Shown here: positions 1 to 11,565 of the stretch, piece by piece
Position numbering within the stretch: position 1 is the stretch's first letter
Layout: every line of letters starts with the position of its first letter
DNA from: Punica granatum
Lineage: Eukaryota; Streptophyta; Magnoliopsida; Myrtales; Lythraceae
Assembly (NCBI RefSeq): GCF_007655135.1
Contig: NC_045134.1
Coordinates: forward strand, 6,096,982-6,160,981
DNA: 64,000 bases
Direction: 5' to 3'
Notes under the pieces: generated by a model
The model's database searches: none
What the model was told of the DNA's origin: nothing
What the model saw: only the letters and a program-made list of their open reading frames with translations
Made by a program: the position numbers and the translations under genes

Positions 1-1058
1 TAAAATGAACGCCCTGGATTTGTTGTAATGTTTGATATCATTCTCAATGCTCGCACTCTGCAATAACATAGGATGATTCCACCTCTATTCATGGTCGAAT
101 CGCCTCTGTCCATGCTCGAACAACTGTAGTTGGAGGTTGATGAGGCTTGATCAAGATTTGTAGAGAAATTATCATACTAATCATGGCATTTGCAGTAATG
201 GAAGTGCGAGCGATGCGAATGTAAACTCATCTTGAAGGTGATAGGTTGCTCGACTTTCTTCTGCACCCTCAACTCCTTTGCTCATTCCCTCTTCTCATCA
301 TCCCCTCCCTCTCTCATCGAAATGTTACTGCAATCAAAATTATGGCGAGCTATCAAAATTAGGACACAACGCAATAGGGACCACAATTTCAAGCTGACCG
401 ACAGTAAAAGCAAGAGACAACAACGCAATAGGGTAACACAACTTTGAGTAACACCAACCGGTCAAACCTACCATTCATCACCAAATCAAGCCAAATCAAG
501 TGAATCTCGACTAACCTCGAAGCAGACAAACCAGACCATCATTTACTTTTGTCAATTTCAGTACAAGTGAGTTAATCTCTGTGCCCCTTTTTTTTTATAA
601 CGTTCGTTTCGGGAGGATAAAAAAATGATGTCGTACGTGATGGAATGCAACGTTAGTCGGGGCCATTTATCTACTATATGCCACATAAGCGTCCATGTCA
701 TTTTTCCGTAACGGCACTTACGGAATTTTGACAGTGAACCAAAATGTTATGGATCCTGATCTTTCAATGATAATTTTGTTAGAAAAAATCTTTCGGATAG
801 TAATTTTTTGTATTTAAAATTTTTCAATGACCATTTTATTAGTTTTTTCTAATTAAAAATTCGGATTGTTCGTCTACAGTCCTAAGGTGCACATGTTTCA
901 TAAAAGAAAGGCCACACAGCATGCATAAAAGCAATATCTGATATTACACCTACCTTGATAGTCTACCCGGTCTTTGGATTCAATATATAATAATACTGTT
1001 CTCATATTATATCGACGTCTGTTTCTTTGATGCAAGCTAGTGGGGGCAGTTTAGAAAA

Positions 1059-1432
1059 GGGCAAATTACGTTAGTCATGATTTCGCCTTTTCTTTCAAAT
1101 CTATCGTATATTTTTAAAATAATCAAAAATATTTCATGATTTACAATTTTTTAAATCTATTCCGCCGTTATATCTTCCTTCAACATTTAACGATCTTGCC
1201 ACTGTGACCTTCTAGATAGATTTCAGAAAAAATTAAAATCATAGGATAGATCTGAGAAAAAAATTAAAATCATGAAATAGATTTGAAACTTACTTAAATT
1301 TCATTAGCATAAAATATAACGACGGATAGATTTAGTAAAAAAATTTAACCATGGGATATTTTTAATAATTTTAAAAATATGAGATATATTTTTAAAAAAA
1401 TAAAATTATGACATATATAGCGTAAAAATTCC
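1059..1432. repeat. Candidate degenerate foldback element
   Basis: The two ends are loosely inverted copies of each other: GCAAATTACGTTAGTCATGA near the left end matches the reverse complement of the right end around TATGTCATAATTTTA. Imperfect internal inverted segments also occur, such as CAAATCTATCGTATAT and its partner near 1320-1390. Possible 9-bp target duplications (TTTAGAAAA and TTTAAAATA) agree only in part. It is probably a decayed non-autonomous DNA transposon. Confidence 0.3.
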
Positions 1433-2669
1433 TTTAAAATATTTCACCAATTTTATTTATTTATAAGTGCTCTTCAATTCCTCGAGAGGAAGGACCATCC
1501 GTCCATTGGAGCCTTTACGAATTGACAAGGACATGGACGGACCAAAGATTTTAAGGCGGCAGCTATCATTAACTAAAAAGAAAGAGCTCGACAGGCGACA
1601 CGTACCAGAAGAAAATACGCAAATCACGTGAAAACAATGATATTAATTATTTCACTGAGTCGGGTTTAGTGAACTAACACTCATGTTTTCAATTAAAAGC
1701 TAAAAGATCTGAGATTCAATTACTACTGGCGGTACGACTGTATATTTTTACTTTTTCTGTTATCTTCTCACTAAGTCATATCATTTGCTAACCATAGCCG
1801 AAAAGGAAAAATTGTTTTCTAGCTCTCCTTAGTACAAGAATTTATATCTAAATTAGTCTCGTTTTCTAGATCCATATAATTCCAATTACCATATAATTGA
1901 AAAAGATGAGTTGTTTACTATCTACACGTCGTGCAAAATCTATCTCTAAGTTTGTGTCTCTTCTCCCTCGATTTCTCTAGTCCGTCAATCCGAATGGACT
2001 AAACTATGGCCAGTACGTACGTGAGGAATCATTAGTCACAGCCTTTACCCACCAAAGCAAGACAACATATATTTGTCTTTACTAATTGCTCGAACAGCAC
2101 GAGAAATCATATGCACACAGAAGGAAGAAATTGGGCTTCTGATCAGCCGAGATGCATATATAAATATAGAGAGAATGTAGGTAAATTACGTGCCGTAGAA
2201 AAAATTGCGGGCCAGTAATTAATTAAAACCAAAACAAAAGAAAAATAATAAAAAAATAGAGCAAGTATTGTAAATACATTATTATACACATAATTATGTA
2301 TTTCGTGTAATAATATCGTAACACGTAGTATCGCTTTCTGGTTAACGTCACATAAGCAATTTTATTGAGCCACCTCGTGGCCTAAATGACTAAACACACA
2401 CTAGGAGGCATAGCTCAAGCAGCTCAGTCTTGTTGTTTACTTTCGGACAGACATGCATACATTGGCTCAGTTAGTCAGTGTTAAGTGTGGAAAAGAATTA
2501 ATCACTTGTACGGACTGTTGTTGGATGTAATAGATTGAATATGATATATCGATGAAGTATATATTTATATGCAGAATTATTTGGTTAGGAAACAAATTTG
2601 TTTGTTTCGTAAAAGAAATCAAGGAGAAGAAGGAAAGAGGGAATAACCTAATTTACTTTTTCGGTGTCC

Positions 2670-2845
2670 ATGGCTTGATATTCAGAAATTCAAGGGGTTC
2701 CGATTAATTCAAGTTTGAGCACAGTCAGCTTACTAAAAAGTAAAACACTCTAAATCGTAGACTTTTTCCATTCACAATATTTGAATGCGAGATCTTACTT
2801 AAGCAAATGAAGCGCCAAAATACTTGAACCAATCAATGTGGGTAG
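2670..2845 (+). repeat. Dispersed repeat family 1, copy a
   Basis: One of at least six diverged copies in the window (others near 5195, 6958, 25168, 30435 and 31640). Shared landmarks in order are CCGA(C/T)TAATTCAA, a CTC(A/T)CAA-like block, TTCACAA followed by TTGAA..CGAGATCTT, and TTGAACCAAT near the end. The type is unresolved; a SINE or the tail of a longer retroelement is possible. Confidence 0.45.
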
Positions 2846-2944
2846 GAGATTTTAGTTAATTAATAACCTAACACCTCTAGAAGTTGCCTTTGCCGCGTGA
2901 CTCACTTCACCGATCACTAACGGAATTTCCCATGTCGTTGGAGT

Positions 2945-2950
2945 TATAAA
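2945..2950 (+). promoter_or_regulatory. Probable TATA box of the MYB gene
   Basis: TATAAA lies 142 bases before the MYB start codon. It would place transcription start near 2975-2980 and give a short leader made mostly of a GA microsatellite. The assignment rests on motif and position only. Confidence 0.5.
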
Positions 2951-3008
2951 GGCCTCATAAATGTTCTCTTCATCTCTTCAAGAGAAAAAGGTATTTCAAT
3001 TCCAATAT

Positions 3009-3011
<3 letters not shown>

Positions 3012-3059
<48 letters not shown>

Positions 3060-3067
3060 GAGAGAGA
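3012..3067 (+). repeat. (GA)n microsatellite in the MYB 5' leader
   Basis: More than 20 GA repeats, broken once by a T, end about 25 bases before the MYB start codon. GA/CT tracts are common in plant 5' leaders. On the opposite strand the tract generates a spurious serine-leucine reading frame. Confidence 0.9.
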
Positions 3068-3091
3068 TCAGAGAGAGGAAGAGGGAAAGGG

Positions 3092-4895
3092 ATGGGGAGG
3101 AGTCCATGTTGCTCTAAGGTGGGGCTGAATAGAGGAGCTTGGACTGCCATGGAGGATAAGATTCTCACGGCATACATCAAAGCCCATGGTGAAGGCAACT
3201 GGAGGAACCTCCCCAAGAGAGCCGGTGCGTATACTCGGCTAGCTCAATTCTCACTCGAGATAACAACCCCTAGATTAAGTTTTTCGAGAAACAAGCAAAA
3301 CAAGTCATAGCTCACATGAGACGTTGCTCATCTAAAAGGTTATCACCACTTATAGCTTGCCTGTGATTGGAGGGAGACAATACTTTCTGTTTATATACAA
3401 TCATTTCAAGTGACCAATACTCGACCCTCTTGATCCGCCAAATTCTGTAAGCCATCGTGTCTCCCCCGACAAACTAACAGAATCTGGGCACTCTTAGCTC
3501 AGACGAGTAGCGGTCACTTAAACTGATCGTACCATTTCTCTCTCAAAACTGAAAAAAGCACTCGATAACGGGGATAACTATGTACAACGCAATCAAAAAA
3601 ATTTATATATATATATATATATATATATTTATTTATTTGTTAGAAAAAAAAAATTTCATTAGAGCATTTTCAGTATAATCGGTGGTGATTTAATGGTCCA
3701 TGTTCAGTTGATTTCTTTGCTCGATCCTTCAAGGAATTAGATGCAATCGCTTGCTTGTTTGCTTCTTCTTCCTCTCTCTCACTTTGCACCGTTTGATGAT
3801 TGAGGTATATATATGTGTGTGTGTGTGTAACGTTGTAGGCCTGAAGAGATGTGGAAAGAGTTGCAGGCTTAGATGGCTGAATTACCTGAGACCAGATATA
3901 AAGAGGGGCAATATCTCCCGCGATGAAGAAGAACTCATCTTAAGACTCCACAAGCTTCTTGGTAACAGGTCATAGTCCCCCCTTCTCTCACTGTCTCTTT
4001 CTCTATCGTGCCCTGTGGATCGAAGATATATCGGGTTATCTTTGAATTCGTACTAGAGACCGGTAGGCAAATCATATTTTTTCTTCTTTTTCTTTTTTTT
4101 TTCTTTTTTAACAACAAGGATGTCCAGACTTCATCCGACTAATCCCATGAGCAAATCGGATTTGAATGAGTTAATAAAATAAACCCAGTACATCTGTTAT
4201 TATTGTCTTGTCTGTCGAATGCGTGGCCCATATATACAGACATGTTCTTTTGGCTTCAAGTCATGCATGTATGCATCTAGTATACGTCGTGATCATGACG
4301 GTAAATTTTGGTGTGGTCCTGTTGAGGTGGCAGATGGTCGTTGATAGCAGGCCGTCTCCCCGGGCGAACAGACAATGAAATCAAGAATTACTGGAATACT
4401 ACCCTTGGGAAGAAGACCAGATCTCAAGCAACGTCCACTCCCCCACCGAAAGAGACTCATAAATTGTCGACAAAATCAACAGCGAAAGGGCAAGCCCCCG
4501 TGTCAAGAACCCCAGTACAGTCAGCTCCGTTGCCGACCACAGTGACCCTTCCCCAGGTGGTACGAGCCAAGCCAATCCCTCGTGGATTGATGGTCCCACC
4601 GATAATATCAGATCAAATTCAAGCTCATAGAGATTCAGAGTTTATCAGACCAGTTCACAACAGATCTCACAATGGGCTCAACGAGGCGTGTGTAGATGAT
4701 CTGTGCTTCCTGAATGCCGGGCTCAATGGACTTGTGACTAGGGGAAAGTGCATCTACGATGGCGACGTAACCGAACCGATACCCGTGGATAAAGCAATGT
4801 TGGAAAATTGGAATGCACATTGTGGTTTAGGTGAAACGGATACATTGGATATGGAATCTTTGGCATTTCTGCTTGACCCGGAGGACTGGTCTTGA
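3092..4895 (+). CDS. R2R3-MYB transcription factor, TT2-like (subgroup 5)
   Basis: Nuclear DNA-binding regulator, probably of proanthocyanidin/flavonoid genes. Exons are 3092-3224, 3839-3968 and 4334-4895 (274 aa), all GT-AG. Intron phases 1 and 2 are typical for R2R3-MYBs. The start MGRSPCC is the usual family N-terminus; the in-frame triplet upstream is GTG, not ATG. R2 (about residues 14-64) and R3 (about 67-115) keep the regular tryptophans. Residues 76-95 fit the bHLH-partner signature [DE]Lx2[RK]x3Lx6Lx3R exactly, so a TT8-type bHLH partner is expected. The run [20 protein letters not shown] and the ISRDEEELI stretch resemble TT2/MYBPA2-type proteins. After R3, [15 protein letters not shown] (about 163-177) recalls the subgroup 5 motif but is divergent. 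The C-terminus is acidic (FLLDPEDWS), as in activators. No lesion was seen. The exact paralogue is uncertain. Confidence 0.93.
3604..3630. repeat. (TA)n microsatellite in MYB intron 1
   Basis: About 13 TA repeats lie inside the first intron (3225-3838) of the MYB gene. A short TG repeat (about 3812-3828) lies just before the exon 2 acceptor. Confidence 0.85.
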
Positions 4896-6076
4896 AAGAG
4901 CACGACTACATACGTTATCCCTTATGATTGGCGACTTTGGTGGAATTATGTTCATGAGTCCTGATTATTGTAACATTTTCCATAGTATACCCCAGGCAAA
5001 AGACAATTTTAACTACAGAGAATCCATACTAGGTCTTTGATCAGTTACTTACTTGTATATAATCGGTATTAATAGCATGACTATTTTAATTTCAGGTTCT
5101 CTATTTCATTTTCAAATATTAATTTTTTTATAGATATTAAGCATGTATTCTCAAAGATTGATCCAAAATAACCAATCTTTTGGCCCCTTATAATTTTTTT
5201 CAATCTATACCACTTGATATCCGAAAGCTTAGGAGAGTCCAATTAATTCAAACTTGTACTAAGGTGTAAAACTCTGAAACAAGATTTGAATTGGAGATCT
5301 TTTACTAAACCACCTGATGAACCAGCACATAGTTCCAGCCTTTTTCATCAGCAGGCTAGACATTTTATTTTTTTTCCAGTTACAAGGGAAGCCATGAGCC
5401 TGGTACAAAGACATACAAGTTAAAGAGGTACAGATAGTCTCACCAAGTATCGAATCTAAAATCTCTTAGTTACCAGGCGAGAGCGTACGCTACTGTATTA
5501 CACTTTCTTTTTATACATGCTATACAAGTTCTTTTCAATAAAAAAAAATATAGGTATTGTATATATGCCAATATTCAAATATGTTGGTACAAACATAAAA
5601 ATTTGCTTCAACATACCAAGTATCTTTTAATCCAAAATTCTGCAATGAACATCAAAAGAGGGTATAGTACGGTGGCGCATATCCTCGCATGTTGATCTAA
5701 AGGTTGCAGAATCGATACTTAGCGGGACTACTCGTGCCAATTTATTAGTTATTTAGGATTTCTCTTTTATTGCACTAGACATTAACCTTCTTTTGTAACC
5801 AAAAAAAATTATGCGGTGAACTCAATGAAATTAGTTTTCTACTTGCCAAACACCGCTTATGTCTTTGACATCACCCTAAGAAAACTTAAAAGGATCACTT
5901 AAATAATTAATATTCTAATTAAACATTATTCATCGATTAAATGAGGTTCAACAATTATTTGAAAATAGCTCTAGAAACTCATATCGAAGTCAAAAAGGTA
6001 TCTTCAGGTTTACTCCGTCACGCATACTTGGTTTATGTGGTCTATCGTGAAAGCAAATATTAAAAGGAGAAGACTA
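4896..6076. other. Spacer downstream of the MYB gene
   Basis: MYB 3' flank and repeat-rich spacer without a supportable gene. It holds copy b of dispersed family 1 (about 5195-5325). It also holds a copy of a second dispersed family (about 5375-5530) that begins after a T-run with CAGTTACAAGG and contains AATCT.AAATCTCTTAGTT. The stretch 5655-5765 (ATCCTCGCATG, GGTTGCAGAATCGATAC) looks like another SINE-type fragment. Confidence 0.45.
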
Positions 6077-6085
6077 TTTTTTTAA

Positions 6086-6893
6086 GGGTAAATTGCACCG
6101 GTTGTCCAAAATGTTTTACAAATTTTCATGATGGTACAAAATGTTTCAAAGTTGTTTCATGATGGTACAAACCGTCAACTCAAGCTGACGCCGTTAACAT
6201 TTTGCTGACGTGGCGCGTCCTATGTGTCACTTTTGTTACATGGAACCAATCATAGTGCGCCACGTCATTTAAGACAAATTAAAATTTTAAAAAGTCCAAA
6301 AAAATACAAAAAATAATTAAAAAAACAAAAAAGAGTAAAATTTTTGAAAAAAAATTAAAAAAATATTGTAAATTTTTGAAAATTTTAAAATTATTTTTAA
6401 AAAATTTTAAATTTTTTTAATTTTTTTTAAAATATAAAAAAATACAAAAAAGAGTAAAAATTTAGAAAAAAAATAAAAAAATTATTTTAAAATTTGAAAA
6501 ATTTGAAAATTATTTGAAATTTTTGTAATTTTTTTTTTTTTAAATAAATTTTTATTTTTAAAAATAATTTTATAAAAAATTTTAAATTTAATATTAAAAT
6601 TATTTTAAATTCAAATTAAAAGTTTAAAATTATTTTTAAAAGTTTTTAAAATTTAAAATTATTTTTAAAATTTTAAAATTTTAGAATTATTTAAAATTTT
6701 TCGGCCACGTCAGCAAGGAGGTGACACGTAGTAGCTACGTCAGCGTCGACTTGACGGTGTCAAGCTCGAGTTGACGATTTGTACCATCATGAAACAACTT
6801 TGAAACATTTTGTACCATCATGTAGCGAAAAAAACTTTTTGGACCATCATGAAACATTTGTAAAACATTTTGGACCACCGGTGCAATTTACCC
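6086..6893. mobile_element. MULE-like non-autonomous foldback element
   Basis: The ends are long inverted repeats (over 100 bp, with an extra segment of about 30 bp on the right arm) that begin GGGTAAATTGCACCGG. A perfect 9-bp target duplication TTTTTTTAA flanks it at 6077-6085 and 6894-6902. Long terminal inverted repeats plus a 9-bp duplication fit the Mutator superfamily. The arms contain repeated CATGATGGTAC blocks. The centre (about 6270-6700) is almost pure A/T and carries no transposase. The duplication is of low complexity, so superfamily assignment rests mainly on the long arms. Confidence 0.75.
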
Positions 6894-6957
6894 TTTTTTT
6901 AATTATATTTTCCAGATTGACTTTTCAAGCCCTCAAAAATTATTTTGATATATTTTT

Positions 6958-7135
6958 TTTCGATATGAATCATGGTATGCAAAAATTCAATTGAGTTCCG
7001 ACTAATTCAATTGAGTCGCGTCGATCCATTAGCGGATAAATCTCTCCCAACGTGAATTTTCTGCATTCACAAGGACTTGAACTCGAGATCTTAATTAAAC
7101 AGAACAAGTGTCGGATCGTTTGAACTAACACACAT
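6958..7135 (+). repeat. Dispersed repeat family 1, copy c
   Basis: Closest in the window to the copy at 31640-31825. Both share ATGAATCATG.TAT, CCGACTAAT, a CGATCCATTA/CGACCCATTA block, CTCCCAAC.TG.ATTTTCTG, and TTCACAA.GACT(T/C)GAAC. No flanking duplication could be defined. Confidence 0.45.
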
Positions 7136-7359
7136 TAGTATTTTGATATATTTTTATGCATGCTTATAGAGAACTACTCCTATAGCCAATGCTTCGCACG
7201 GTTTATTTTACATATTTAATTACATAGATCTATATAATTATGGAAGAAAATAATTAGGTATTATTCAGAGAGGTAGAGTGAAGTTAGTAATCATTAATTA
7301 GTTTTAAAATTAGGGATAAAAGTATATTTGTTTGTGTCTTTTAAAAATGCTTTTGTTAA

Positions 7360-10300
7360 TGTGCGCACCCGAATTTCATCTCGTCGGGGCACGCGTGCGC
7401 GCGCCTATACAACGCGGCTTGGGAGTGTCCACCTTTCCGGGGACGCGCGACGGACGCACGTGAGAAGGAGTCGCCACTTGCCATTTTACGACCCGAAGGT
7501 CGAGTGCTGGCAAGTTACCCGGGTCTAGGGGTACGGGGTACACCTAATTGCTAAGGCATATGGTCTGCGAAACCCGAAGTTCCGAATTCGGGGGTTCTGT
7601 TACATGCGAGCCTATATCTCGCATGCCCTATCGGTACTCTAGCTTGTCTAGGCTTGCCATTTTAATTTAATTACCGCTTAATTAGGTTCCGCTCATCTTA
7701 CGCGTTTTGATACCGTAAATTCGAAGGAACACTCCGACCGTCCACTCTCCGACCGGGATTCTTACATGAATAAATGTATAACATAAATCCTTACATTGTC
7801 CTCTCAAATAAATAAAATACAAATTACAGCAACTGAATCCCGGTCGAATCGCGTTCGGTTATTATTCTACTCGTGCTCACCGTGTGGTTTGAAAAGACCG
7901 GAATTGAAATTAAGATGCGCTCAGTGTTAAGGGGGGTAGACCCCGTGATCTACGGTGGGGCGTTGGATCCCCTATGGGTCACATCCTAAGGGATCGAGCT
8001 CGATCCGCATGACAAAACAAGTGCAAGAATGTAACAAAACGGTCATAAATAAGCAAACAACGGGATTTTGTTATTGCCGAATTTACGTGAATTAACCGAT
8101 TATTAACCGGGGTATCTTGGCATACAAATCCTACCCTAAAACAAACAAAGTAGGTACAAGGTGTGAATCGATCAAGGATCGCCTCGGGAAGGTATTTCGC
8201 ATTTGGCATTATTTTATGAGGACCTGACGTACGTGACGTCTGTTGTCAAGCCTTGTGTTTGTGGGTTATTTTTAGGGTTGTTCTATGTTGTGACACTACG
8301 GTTGTTACAGGTTATTACCAAACATTGATTCCGCCTGTACATCCTAAAACCTAGTGCCTATCCCACTATTGCCCATTTTGTCTTAGCCGAGTATACAATT
8401 AATTCGGTATTTGTATTTTGAGCTAATCCACCCGAACTAACTACCCGAGACTATGCTAGAATAACAAAAACTCATCGGTCGGATAGGGCGGGCTATGCAG
8501 ATGAACCTGCGCCTAGATAGGTAGCCCATCCCTACCCTGATACCGCGTGTTTCTCTTATTCTAACCCTAGGGGGGTGTCGCTAGGTTGCAAATAGACGAT
8601 TTTGCCCTTGAGATAAAAATTGTTTTCGGGAAAGAGAGATTACGCGGTGCGGGCCACCTCGGCCTGTGACCGGCGCTAACCGATCCCCTGGACCTTCCAG
8701 GGTTGTCAAGAACCCTAAAAGAGCCAAAAGATCGGTTAATCTATCCGGAAGTGATCTAAGAAGAACTTCCACGTCCAGACCTGAGTTTCCTGAAATAAGG
8801 TGAGGCCTCGAGTCAAGACGCGCAAGTCCTTCCTAGACATCCATGTCACATCGAACTACGTGTCTCGAGTTTTATAAAATTTGCAAGTTTTGAGGAGGGC
8901 ACCAACGCATGTTTGCAACCTATCGACGCGTGTTACCGGTTTATTACCAATTCGTACAAAATTATTAGGGCCAAGTGAATTAATTAATCGCATGAACGTC
9001 CAATTACCCGTTAGTGAAATTATTGATTAAATTAATTAATGTTTTGCCAAATGCTCTAGATATTCGGGTTTCGGACCGTCGAGCCGATCATTGATGGACC
9101 GTCCGATGCGAATCCTAATTCCCGATCGCCTTAGGATTTAAAAATTAATTTTAAGTCGAGTTTGCATGATTAACCCGATTCATGAGAGGTTTCGATTTAA
9201 ACGATAAAGCATTTTAAGCACAGATCAAGAGTATATCACCACATCAAGCACGACGAACATACAAATTTACATAACCAGTGCCGCCATGATCATGATAAAC
9301 ACATACAAACATACACGCAAACACGATATCAACGAAATCGATAAAACAGCACCGATTCATAGAAAGCGGAAAATCATGCAAAGCACACACGTTGTCATGC
9401 CGTATACATATAATTACAAGAATAAAATATTTAAACATGGCACACGCGTTGTCGGTCGGTGATCCAAGTAGGAAAGGGCCGGATGTCTTTGGAAAATGTT
9501 CAGGACTGATTTGAAAATTCCGAAAAGTTAAGGGACTGATTTGCAAATTTCGAAAAGCTCAGGGACTGATGTGAAAATTCGAAAGGTTCAGGGACTAATG
9601 TGAAAATTCCGAAAAATTCAGGGACTAATTTGAAAATTGCAAAAAGATTAGGGACTGATCTAAAAATTCCGAAAAGTTCAGGACTGATCTGGAGATTTCG
9701 AAAAGTTCAGTGACTGGTTTAAAAATTACGAAAAGTTCAGGACTGATATGGAGATATTAGAATGACCGGGACTTGACTGGAAACAATTTTAAAATTCGGG
9801 GCAGATCTGAAAAAATAAAAATGCGTCCTCTGGACTGAAATGAGACAAAATGAAAAGTTCGTAAAATCGAGTTCGCGACGAATCCGATCACCCACACGAT
9901 CCAATAACACTCATTTCACATCATATTCATCCACGCAAACGTAGATATTTGGCAAATGAGCCCTAAACATGCCACTAAGTAGAGGATTTACCTAGTTCGG
10001 GAAGTTGAGGGATGATTCTGTAAATAAAAAAATAAAAAAATAAAACTGGCGGGCGAGTTGGGCTGGGCCGGTCTGAACTGGATTGGGCCGAGTGGGCCTG
10101 CTGGGATTTGGACTAGGCTGCGCTAGGCTGCTGGGCCAGACTGGGCCGAGCTGGGCTGGAATGGGCCGAGATGCTGTTGGACCAGTGCTGGGCCGGAACG
10201 GGCCGAGAGTTGCTGGACCTGTGCTGGCCTGGAACGGGCCGAGAGTTGCTGGTGGACTGAGCTGATTCGGGTACCCGATTGGGTTTGGCAGATCCGATTG

Positions 10301-10901
10301 GAAGAAGAACACCTGGTCGGCAGGAAGGCCGGTCCGAGCGGCTCGAGCCGCTTCTCCACGTTGGCTAGGGAGGCTCGAGCTCTCCGAAGGTTCCTAGACA
10401 CAACGGTAAATGGCTCGGGGGCGCCGAGAATCTACGTCGACTCGAAATGAACACAAATAGAAAAAAAAAAAAAACCGTGAGAGTGAAAATGAAAAAAAAA
10501 ATGGAAGAAGAAGAAGGGGCGAGCTGGGGATTTCGTCCGGGTTGATGGAGGTCGTCCGGGGAAGCGTTCAAGCTCGAGGGCCCCCGTGAGGTGAGTGAGC
10601 GGAATGGGCTCGGAGTTGTCCGAAAATAAAAATGGACCTGCGGCCGTGTGTGTCTGTGGACGAGCTGTGGGATTTCGGCCGCCGCGAGGTACGAGCTCCG
10701 AATTTTTTTGAGGGAATTCGTGAGCTGAGAGGAGGAAGAGAGAGCCGGAGCTGAGGGAGTTTCGGGCGAGCTGAAGGAAAATGAAAATCGATCTAGCTGT
10801 GGGCTGTGGGAATTTTTCCGGGAGAATCGATGAGCGCCCGGAAATTTTTTTCCTCTGTCCCCCCCCCCATTTTTCGTGTGAGCTTCCGGTTTTGTTCCGG
10901 A

Positions 10902-10942
<41 letters not shown>

Positions 10943-11565
10943 GCGTGCACGAAATTCATTCGCGTGTGAAGAGGAAGACGTTGGCGTGTGCAGAGGAGTT
11001 GGCGTGTGGCAGGCTCGGGTGCAGCGGCGCGGGAGGCTCGGGTCCGTCCCTGCCAGGAGGGAGAAGAAGAAGGAAAGAAAAGAGAAAGAAAAGAAGAAAA
11101 GAGGAAGAAGAAGAACAGGAAAATAAATGATGAAAGAGGAGCAGCGGTCAGAAGTCAGTGACTTCTGACCGTTGCTGACTTGTTTTTTTTTTTTTTCGAA
11201 TTTCAAAATCGACAACGTATAAATTTAAAAATCTCGTCTTCTTGATCGAACGTCGGAAAAATAATTCGAGACCGCCATCACGCTTCGAAAAATTTGATGA
11301 TCGATATTACACGATAAAATTATTTTCAATCTCGAATTTTGTCCCGAATTTTGAAAATTGACGTCGATGCACGCGAAATTTGAAAACGTCCCAAAATAGT
11401 ATTATTTTTGAAAAATCATAAAATTGGTGCTAGATTAGGAAAATGTGCTATCTCCGAAAAGTCGTGAATACTCGGGTAATTAATCGGAAATACTTCCCTC
11501 ACGGGCGGCAAAAAAAACGACGATTCTGCCCCTCTGAAGCCGGTGGACCAAAATGGGTGCTGACA
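7360..11565. repeat. Left LTR of the LARD-like element
   Basis: It matches 17562-21756 almost base for base. It carries about nine 30-bp repeats around GGGACTGAT..GAAAATTCCGAAAAG (about 9500-9750), a segment rich in TGGGCC/CTGGGCCG (about 10050-10260), a GA microsatellite (about 10905-10937), and an inverted repeat GGTCAGAAGTCAGTGACTTC (about 11146-11165) near its right end. Reading frames inside it are short and shared with the other LTR; none resembles a known protein. Confidence 0.93.
9500..9750. repeat. 30-bp degenerate tandem repeats inside the left LTR
   Basis: Consecutive units of about 30 bp have the core GGGACTGAT(T/G)TGAAAATT. The GGGACTGAT block recurs at about 9502, 9532 and 9562, then more degenerately to about 9750. 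The same array is at about 19705-19955 in the right LTR. Confidence 0.8.

Larger units (their letters stand above)
1..2940. other. Intergenic region upstream of the MYB gene
   Basis: I see no supportable gene. The stretch is AT-rich with short chance reading frames, such as 232-447, which show no recognisable domain and no exon context. It contains a candidate foldback element (1059-1432) and a copy of a dispersed repeat (2670-2845). The last few hundred bases probably form the promoter of the MYB gene that starts at 3092. Confidence 0.6.

Noticed and set aside
3056..3091. Upstream in-frame start extending the MYB by 12 residues
   Set aside because: The triplet at 3056 is GTG inside the GA tract; the family N-terminus begins at the ATG at 3092.
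10432..11215. Minus-strand frames of 140-175 codons in the left LTR, mirrored near 20597-21157
   Set aside because: Serine-leucine runs come from a GA tract, the frames are not conserved between the two LTRs at indels, and no domain is seen.
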